64,000 bases of DNA from Kaistia terrae (GTDB taxonomy: Bacteria > Pseudomonadota > Alphaproteobacteria > Rhizobiales > Kaistiaceae): positions 1-64,000 of the forward strand of contig NZ_JAPKNH010000001.1 in assembly GCF_026344005.1 (NCBI RefSeq), written 5' to 3'. How positions within the stretch are numbered: position 1 is the stretch's first letter; the number at the start of each line of letters is the position of its first letter. The notes below the pieces were generated by a model. That model ran no database searches and was not told the DNA's origin. It saw only the letters and a list, made by a program, of their open reading frames with translations. A program made the position numbers and the translations under genes. This document shows positions 59,893 to 64,000 of this stretch, piece after piece.

Positions 59893-60555
59893 ATGAACGC
59901 TCTTCGCCTTGCTACCCTGATCTCGGCTTCGGCCCTCGCCCTCGGCGTTACCGCTGCCCAGGCTGCTGATCTCACCTACGAGCCCGCTCCCGCTCCGATC
60001 GTCGAAGCTGCCCCGGCTGCCTTCAACTGGACCGGCTTCTACCTCGGCGTCCACGCTGGCGCAGCGCTGCTCGATGGCGACTACAATGACGTCGACTTCG
60101 GCGGCTTCAGCGGTGACAACACCGGCTTCATCGGTGGCGTCCAGGCTGGTTACAACTGGCAGTTCGACAACATCGTCATCGGCGCCCAGACCGACTTCGC
60201 CTACACCTCGGCCAAGATCTCGGACGACGCGTTCGGCGCCGAGAACAAGCTTGAGTGGCTCGGCAGCACGACCGCTCGCGTCGGTTATGCCTTCGACAAC
60301 TTCCTCGTCTACGGCAAGGGCGGTGTCGCTTACGGCCAGTCCAAGATCGACGACGCTGTCCTGTCCGTGAACGACTCGCAGTGGCACGTTGGTTGGACCG
60401 CTGGCGTCGGCGCTGAATACGCCTTCACCCAGAACATCACCGGCCTGCTCGAGTACAACTACGTTGACCTCGGCTCGCAGGATTACTTTAACGACGCCGT
60501 CAGCGCAGACCTGACGACCAACGTCATCAAGGCCGGCCTGAACTACAAGTTCTAA
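59893..60555 (+). CDS. Outer-membrane beta-barrel protein, paralogue 1
   Basis: A 220-residue precursor with a signal peptide (LATLISASALALGVTAAQA, then ADLTYEP) and an eight-strand-type beta-barrel of the Omp25/Omp31/OmpA-like OMP_b-brl group. It contains NWTGFYLGVHAGAA, GGVQAGYNWQFDNIVIGAQTDFAYTSAK and ends in GLNYKF; the terminal Phe is the BAM assembly signal. It starts with ATG, unlike the next three. A terminator follows within 50 bp, so it is probably monocistronic. Confidence 0.9.
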   Translation: MNALRLATLISASALALGVTAAQAADLTYEPAPAPIVEAAPAAFNWTGFYLGVHAGAALLDGDYNDVDFGGFSGDNTGFIGGVQAGYNWQFDNIVIGAQTDFAYTSAKISDDAFGAENKLEWLGSTTARVGYAFDNFLVYGKGGVAYGQSKIDDAVLSVNDSQWHVGWTAGVGAEYAFTQNITGLLEYNYVDLGSQDYFNDAVSADLTTNVIKAGLNYKF

Positions 60556-60579
60556 TCGGCTCTAGAGCACGAGTTGGAG

Positions 60580-60607
60580 AAGGCGGCCCATTGGGTCGCC
60601 TTTTTCG
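60580..60607 (+). terminator. Terminator of omp paralogue 1
   Basis: A GGCG-GCCC-AT-TGGGT-CGCC stem followed by TTTTTCGTTT. The same cassette end follows each of the four omp genes, with small changes. Confidence 0.85.
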
Positions 60608-60745
60608 TTTGGGACTTTGACGGAAACGGCGGAGCTCGGCGGTTTGCCGCGCCGATGTTCGGGCGCGGTGTGTGTCGTAGGGGCAACGGTATTCCAGCAG
60701 GGCTTCTGCTAGGGTCTTTGCAACAATAGATATGGAGTTCCCCCC

Positions 60746-61393
60746 GTGAACCTTCGTCTTTTCGCATTGGCTTCCGCTTCGGTCCTGGCGCTCGGCGTTG
60801 TCGGCGCCCAGGCAGCCGACCTGACCTACGAGCCCGCTCCCGTCGTCGAGGCGGCGCCGGCCGTCTTCAACTGGACCGGCTTCTATCTCGGCGTCCATGC
60901 CGGCGCTGCGCTGGTTGATGGCGACTACAGCTTTGACGGCTTCGGCTTCAGCGATGACAACACCGGCTTCATCGGTGGCGTCCAGGCCGGCTACAACTGG
61001 CAGTTCGACAACATCGTCATCGGTGCGCAGACGGACTTCGCCTACACCTCGGCCAAGCTTTCGGACGACGCGATCCCCGCCGAGAACAAGCTTGAGTGGC
61101 TCGGCAGCACGACGGCTCGCATCGGCTACGCCTTCGACAACTTCCTCGTCTACGGCAAGGGCGGTGTCGCTTACGGCCAGTCCAAGATCGACGATATCGA
61201 CTTCGCCAACGACTCGCAGTGGCATGTCGGTTGGACCGCTGGCGTCGGCGCTGAATACGCCTTCACCCAGAACCTCACCGGCCTTCTCGAGTACAACTAC
61301 GTCGACCTCGGCTCGCAGGATTACTTCGATGATTTCGTCAGCGCAGACCTGACGACCAACGTCATCAAGGCCGGCCTGAACTACAAGTTCTAA
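60746..61393 (+). CDS. Outer-membrane beta-barrel protein, paralogue 2
   Basis: The 215-residue paralogue begins with GTG behind the shared GGAGTTCCCCC leader. Signal peptide LFALASASVLALGVVGAQA and barrel strands correspond to paralogue 1. The main differences are in the surface-loop segments after GDY (SFDGFGFSDDN) and near the C-terminus (DFANDSQ). Long stretches in the middle of the gene are nearly identical to the neighbours at DNA level. Confidence 0.9.
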   Translation: MNLRLFALASASVLALGVVGAQAADLTYEPAPVVEAAPAVFNWTGFYLGVHAGAALVDGDYSFDGFGFSDDNTGFIGGVQAGYNWQFDNIVIGAQTDFAYTSAKLSDDAIPAENKLEWLGSTTARIGYAFDNFLVYGKGGVAYGQSKIDDIDFANDSQWHVGWTAGVGAEYAFTQNLTGLLEYNYVDLGSQDYFDDFVSADLTTNVIKAGLNYKF

Positions 61394-61417
61394 TCGGCTT
61401 CGAAGTACGGTTTGGAG

Positions 61418-61444
61418 AAGGCGGCCCGTCGGGTCGCCTTTTTC
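61418..61444 (+). terminator. Terminator of omp paralogue 2
   Basis: AAGGCGGCCC-GTC-GGGTCGCCTT stem followed by TTTCG, matching the other omp terminators. Confidence 0.85.
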
Positions 61445-61593
61445 GTTTCGGGCTCCGACGAAGAGGGGGGCTGAGGTTTTGCCGTCCCGATGAGCGGACG
61501 CTCCGATTCAGACTTCGGGTGTGTCGTTCGAGCCACGGTATTTCATCCGGACGTCTGCTAAGAGTCCCATAGCATTTGATATGGAGTTCCCCC

Positions 61594-62250
61594 GTGAACA
61601 TTCGTCTTTTCGCACTGGCTTCCGCTTCGGTCCTGGCTCTCGGCGTCGTCGGCGCCCAGGCAGCTGACCTGACCTACGAACCCGCTCCCGTCGTCGAGGC
61701 AGCACCGGCTGCCTTCAACTGGACCGGCTTCTACCTCGGCGTGCACGCCGGCGCCGCGCTGTTCGATGGCGACTACAACTACGGCGGCTACCAGCCGAGC
61801 GACGACAACACCGGCTTCATCGGTGGCGTCCAGGCTGGCTACAACTGGCAGTTCGACAACATCGTTATCGGCGCCCAGACCGACTTCGCCTACACCTCGG
61901 CCAAGATCTCGGACGACTTTGTCGGCGCCGAGAACAAGCTGAACTGGCTCGGCAGCACGACCGCTCGCGTCGGTTATGCGTTCGACAACCTGCTCGTCTA
62001 CGGCAAGGGCGGTGTCGCTTACGGTCAGTCGAAGATCGAGACCGTCGGCTTCGGCGACGATTCGCAGTGGCATGTCGGCTGGACCGCTGGCGTCGGCGCT
62101 GAATACGCCTTCACCCAGAACATCACCGGCCTGCTCGAGTACAACTACGTCGACCTCGGCTCGCAGGATTACAGCTTCGCAGGCAATAACGCTGCCAGCG
62201 CGGACCTGACGACCAACGTCATCAAGGCCGGCCTGAACTACAAGTTCTAA
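61594..62250 (+). CDS. Outer-membrane beta-barrel protein, paralogue 3
   Basis: A 218-residue precursor starting with GTG at 61594, GGAG 8 bp upstream. The signal peptide and the first strands are almost identical to paralogue 2. Variable segments are NYGGYQPSDDN and SFAGNNAASAD. A candidate ATG 6 codons upstream is ruled out because the Shine-Dalgarno sequence lies after it. Confidence 0.9.
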   Translation: MNIRLFALASASVLALGVVGAQAADLTYEPAPVVEAAPAAFNWTGFYLGVHAGAALFDGDYNYGGYQPSDDNTGFIGGVQAGYNWQFDNIVIGAQTDFAYTSAKISDDFVGAENKLNWLGSTTARVGYAFDNLLVYGKGGVAYGQSKIETVGFGDDSQWHVGWTAGVGAEYAFTQNITGLLEYNYVDLGSQDYSFAGNNAASADLTTNVIKAGLNYKF

Positions 62251-62274
62251 TCGGCTCCAAGGCACGATTTGGAA

Positions 62275-62303
62275 AAGGCGGCCCATCGGGCCGCCTTTTT
62301 TCG
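62275..62303 (+). terminator. Terminator of omp paralogue 3
   Basis: AAGGCGGCCC-ATC-GGGCCGCCTT, a perfect 10-bp stem, then TTTTCG. Confidence 0.9.
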
Positions 62304-62458
62304 TTTTGGGCCTCCGGCGGTGACGGCGGACCTCCGCGGCTCCGCCGTGCTGACGAGCGCTCAGTCTCTCCGTTCGCGCTATTGGTGTGTCCCCTGAGCA
62401 ACGGTATTTCCGTCGGACCTCTGCTAGAACTGCCTTAGCAATTCATATGGAGTTCCCC

Positions 62459-63139
62459 GTGAACATTCGTCTTTTCGCACTGGCTTCCGCTTCGGTCCTG
62501 GCGCTCGGCGTCGTCGGCGCCCAGGCTGCTGATCTGACCTATGAGGCTGCTCCCGTCGCTGCGGCTCCGGCTGCCTTCAACTGGACCGGCTTCTACCTCG
62601 GCGTGCATGCCGGCGCAGCGATCACCGATTTCGAGTTCAGCTCGCCGCAGAACCTCGGCCCGGACTTCAGCGACAACAACACCGGCTTCCTCGGTGGCGT
62701 CCAGGCTGGCTACAACTGGCAGTTCGACAACATCGTCGTCGGCCTCCAGACCGACTTCGCCTACACCTCGGCAAAGGTATCGCTCGGCGACATCGGCGCG
62801 GGCGAAGTCGAGCAGAAGCTCGAATGGCTCGGTAGCACGACGGCTCGCATCGGCTATGCCTTCGATAACCTGCTTGTCTACGGCAAGGGCGGTGTCGCTT
62901 ACGGCCAGTCCAAGTTTGAACTCCCCGTCGGCGGTGGCCTCTCGCTGCAGGATTCGCAGTGGCACACCGGTTGGACGGCTGGCGTCGGCGCCGAATACGC
63001 CTTCACCCAGAACCTCACTGGCCTGATCGAGTATAACTACGTCGACCTCGGCTCGCAGGACTACAACTTCCTGTTTGCCAATGCCGACGTCGACCTGACC
63101 AGCAACGTCATCAAGGCCGGCCTGAACTACAAGTTCTGA
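62459..63139 (+). CDS. Outer-membrane beta-barrel protein, paralogue 4
   Basis: The 226-residue precursor starts with GTG at 62459. It is the most divergent copy: longer loops (FEFSSPQNLGPDFSDNN, VSLGDIGAGEVEQ, FELPVGGGLSLQDSQ) but the same strands and GLNYKF end. Here the shared leader has lost a C, so the leader ATG at 62447 falls in frame (MEFPVNIRLF). Initiation at GTG is still favoured by analogy with copies 2 and 3. Confidence 0.9.
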   Translation: MNIRLFALASASVLALGVVGAQAADLTYEAAPVAAAPAAFNWTGFYLGVHAGAAITDFEFSSPQNLGPDFSDNNTGFLGGVQAGYNWQFDNIVVGLQTDFAYTSAKVSLGDIGAGEVEQKLEWLGSTTARIGYAFDNLLVYGKGGVAYGQSKFELPVGGGLSLQDSQWHTGWTAGVGAEYAFTQNLTGLIEYNYVDLGSQDYNFLFANADVDLTSNVIKAGLNYKF

Positions 63140-63163
63140 TCGGCTCTGCAGTACGATTTGGAA

Positions 63164-63191
63164 AAGGCGGCCCAGTGGGCCGCCTTTTTCG
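63164..63191 (+). terminator. Terminator of omp paralogue 4
   Basis: AAGGCGGCCC-AGT-GGGCCGCCTT, a perfect stem, then TTTCG. It ends the array. Confidence 0.9.
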
Positions 63192-63228
63192 TTTGTTGGA
63201 CCCGGCTGGGAGTCCGAGAAGCCTGGTT

Positions 63229-63257
63229 TCCGCCGGCAGGCCAGGCCCGCCGGCGGA
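63229..63257. terminator. Hairpin after the small peptide gene
   Basis: TCCGCCGGC (63229-63237) and GCCGGCGGA (63249-63257) form a 9-bp stem just after the minus-strand stop at 63266. It has no T run, so it could act as a 3' stabiliser. Confidence 0.5.
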
Positions 63258-63265
63258 GGTAAGGT

Positions 63266-63370
63266 TCAGGTTGGCGGGACCGGGATGCCGCTGATGGTCA
63301 GCGTTGCTGCGGCAGCCTGCTGCAGCAAGGCGGCCTTCACGAGTGCCGGCTTCTCATAGGTCTTCTTCAT
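63266..63370 (-). CDS. 34-residue RiPP-precursor-like peptide
   Basis: The peptide begins MKKTYEKPALVK and ends TISGIPVPPT. The N-terminal Y-x-x-P-x-L is the leader motif recognised by RRE domains in lasso-peptide and related RiPP systems, and similar MKKTY-x-KP-x-LVK peptides in alphaproteobacteria are annotated as putative RiPP precursors. GGGGAA stands 6 bp before the ATG at 63370. The candidate core has no Asp or Glu, so it cannot form a classical lasso ring. No modification enzyme is in the window; the next gene is a GntR regulator. The frame is open upstream to 63535, but that part has no ribosome site. Confidence 0.6.
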   Translation of the reverse strand: MKKTYEKPALVKAALLQQAAAATLTISGIPVPPT

Positions 63371-63585
63371 CGTATTCCCCGTATGATTGCGTATGACGCA
63401 GCGTATTGTGGCATTGGCCCAACCTTGCCGTCGAGGGTACCGGCGCAACACACCCAGGCTATCCACGGTTGCTCCAGGGGAGATCGAAGGCGGAAACGCG
63501 TTGTCCTTGACCGGCGCCGAGCCCTTGCCTGCCAACGGATGCCGGATTTTGCGTGAAAAGGTTGCTCGCCAAGCCGTGCAACAGT

Positions 63586-63609
63586 ATCCCTCTTGTCGAC
63601 AAGAGGGAT
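63586..63609. promoter_or_regulatory. Perfect 24-bp palindrome before gntR gene
   Basis: Half-sites ATCCCTCTTGTC and GACAAGAGGGAT meet without a spacer. The centre TTGTCGACAA fits the T-x-GT-x3-AC-x-A operator pattern of FadR/FCD-type GntR proteins. It ends 6 bp before the start codon and overlaps the ribosome site, so autorepression is likely. Confidence 0.75.
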
Positions 63610-63615
63610 GTTGAG

Positions 63616-64000
63616 ATGACGAAAAAGCCAGAGGTCAGCCGATCCACGGAGCGCAAGCGCGGTTCGGGCGTGAAAATGGTTTACGATCTGCTGCGCGACG
63701 AGATCCTTGATCTCGTCCTTTCTCCCGGCAGTCCGATCGATGAGGTCCAGCTCGCGGAACGGTTCAACATGTCCCGGACCCCGATCCGGGAGGCCCTGGT
63801 GCGGCTCGCGGGGGAGGGGCTGATCCAAACCCTTCCCAATCGCTCGACCATGGTGTCGAACATCGATTATCTCAACGTCTCGCCCTATTTCGACGCCATG
63901 GTATTGATGTACCGCGCAACGACGAGGTTGGCGGCGGAGAACCATCGCGAGTCGGATCTGGCGGCGATCCGCGGCCACCAGGCGGCGTTCGCGGCGGCGG
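63616..64000 (+). CDS. GntR-family transcriptional regulator, 3' end outside window
   Basis: The first 128 residues are visible. A basic N-terminus is followed by the winged HTH (VYDLLRDEILDLVLSPGSPIDEVQLAERFNMSRTPIREALVRLAGEGLIQTLPNRSTMV), typical of the FadR/FCD branch. An effector domain begins (YFDAMVLMYRATTRLAAENH) and runs off the window. FCD-type members sense small organic acids or similar ligands. It is divergent from the small peptide gene, 245 bp away. Confidence 0.88.
   Translation, partial: MTKKPEVSRSTERKRGSGVKMVYDLLRDEILDLVLSPGSPIDEVQLAERFNMSRTPIREALVRLAGEGLIQTLPNRSTMVSNIDYLNVSPYFDAMVLMYRATTRLAAENHRESDLAAIRGHQAAFAAA

Noticed and set aside
63266-63370. Classical lasso peptide precursor
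   Set aside because: No Asp or Glu follows the leader, so an isopeptide ring cannot form; only the leader motif fits.

Overview
The window is high-GC DNA from an alphaproteobacterium, almost certainly of the order Hyphomicrobiales (Rhizobiales). The evidence is a split ATP synthase operon (I-a-c-b'-b followed by RNase HII), the DUF721-DsbA-SMC block, the polyprenyl synthase-DUF2007-methyltransferase-S49 peptidase-glyQ/glyS block, a TIGR02301-type exported protein, and rhizobial palindromic intergenic repeats. I cannot assign a genus with confidence. Genes are densely packed on both strands. I see no rRNA, tRNA, CRISPR array, prophage or transposase gene.

Layout. 1-3.7 kb: the end of a Cys-repeat protein, then mutY and an ABC-F ATPase on the minus strand. 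4-7.6 kb: a methyltransferase, a LysR regulator divergent from an atypical SDR, and a PPK2 polyphosphate kinase behind a possible Pho box. 7.7-12.6 kb: DUF721 (DciA-like), DsbA-type oxidoreductase and SMC. 12.8-16.3 kb: the Fo genes atpI-B-E-F'-F, converging on rnhB. 16.4-20 kb: a 2OG-Fe(II) oxygenase-like protein, a NYN-domain protein, a radical SAM protein and a small glycosyltransferase. 20-24.7 kb: polyprenyl diphosphate synthase, a TPR/LysM-like protein, ispE and moaB. 24.9-31.7 kb: DUF2007, TrmN6-like methyltransferase, S49 peptidase and a small membrane protein, facing glyQ-glyS and two small secreted Cys/Gly-rich proteins that share an unusual motif. 31.9-41 kb: an AcuI-like reductase, SleB-type hydrolase, pyruvate phosphate dikinase, a phosphatase, an HD hydrolase, ygfZ and a dihydroorotase. 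41-49 kb: small conserved proteins, a NUDIX gene whose start lies in an 18-bp repeat array shared with its upstream neighbour, SRAP, a LysE/ArgO exporter, DUF1499, an MBL hydrolase and wrbA. 49-53.7 kb: an SMP-30-like lactonase, a GIY-YIG nuclease gene framed by inverted REP-like palindromes, and a MerR/P1B-ATPase metal efflux pair with a recognisable operator. 53.7-59.5 kb: an ECF sigma, anti-sigma and S8 protease operon, a Gly/His-rich secreted protein, an MFS transporter and a DedA/YqaA protein. 59.9-63.2 kb: four tandem outer-membrane beta-barrel paralogues, each with its own leader and terminator. 63.2-64 kb: a 34-residue RiPP-precursor-like peptide and a truncated GntR regulator preceded by a perfect 24-bp palindrome.

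Most genes are housekeeping. The parts most worth follow-up are the RiPP-like peptide beside the GntR gene, the paired GYAN-motif proteins, the REP-framed nuclease, the dual-frame repeat in the NUDIX overlap, and the omp cassette array.
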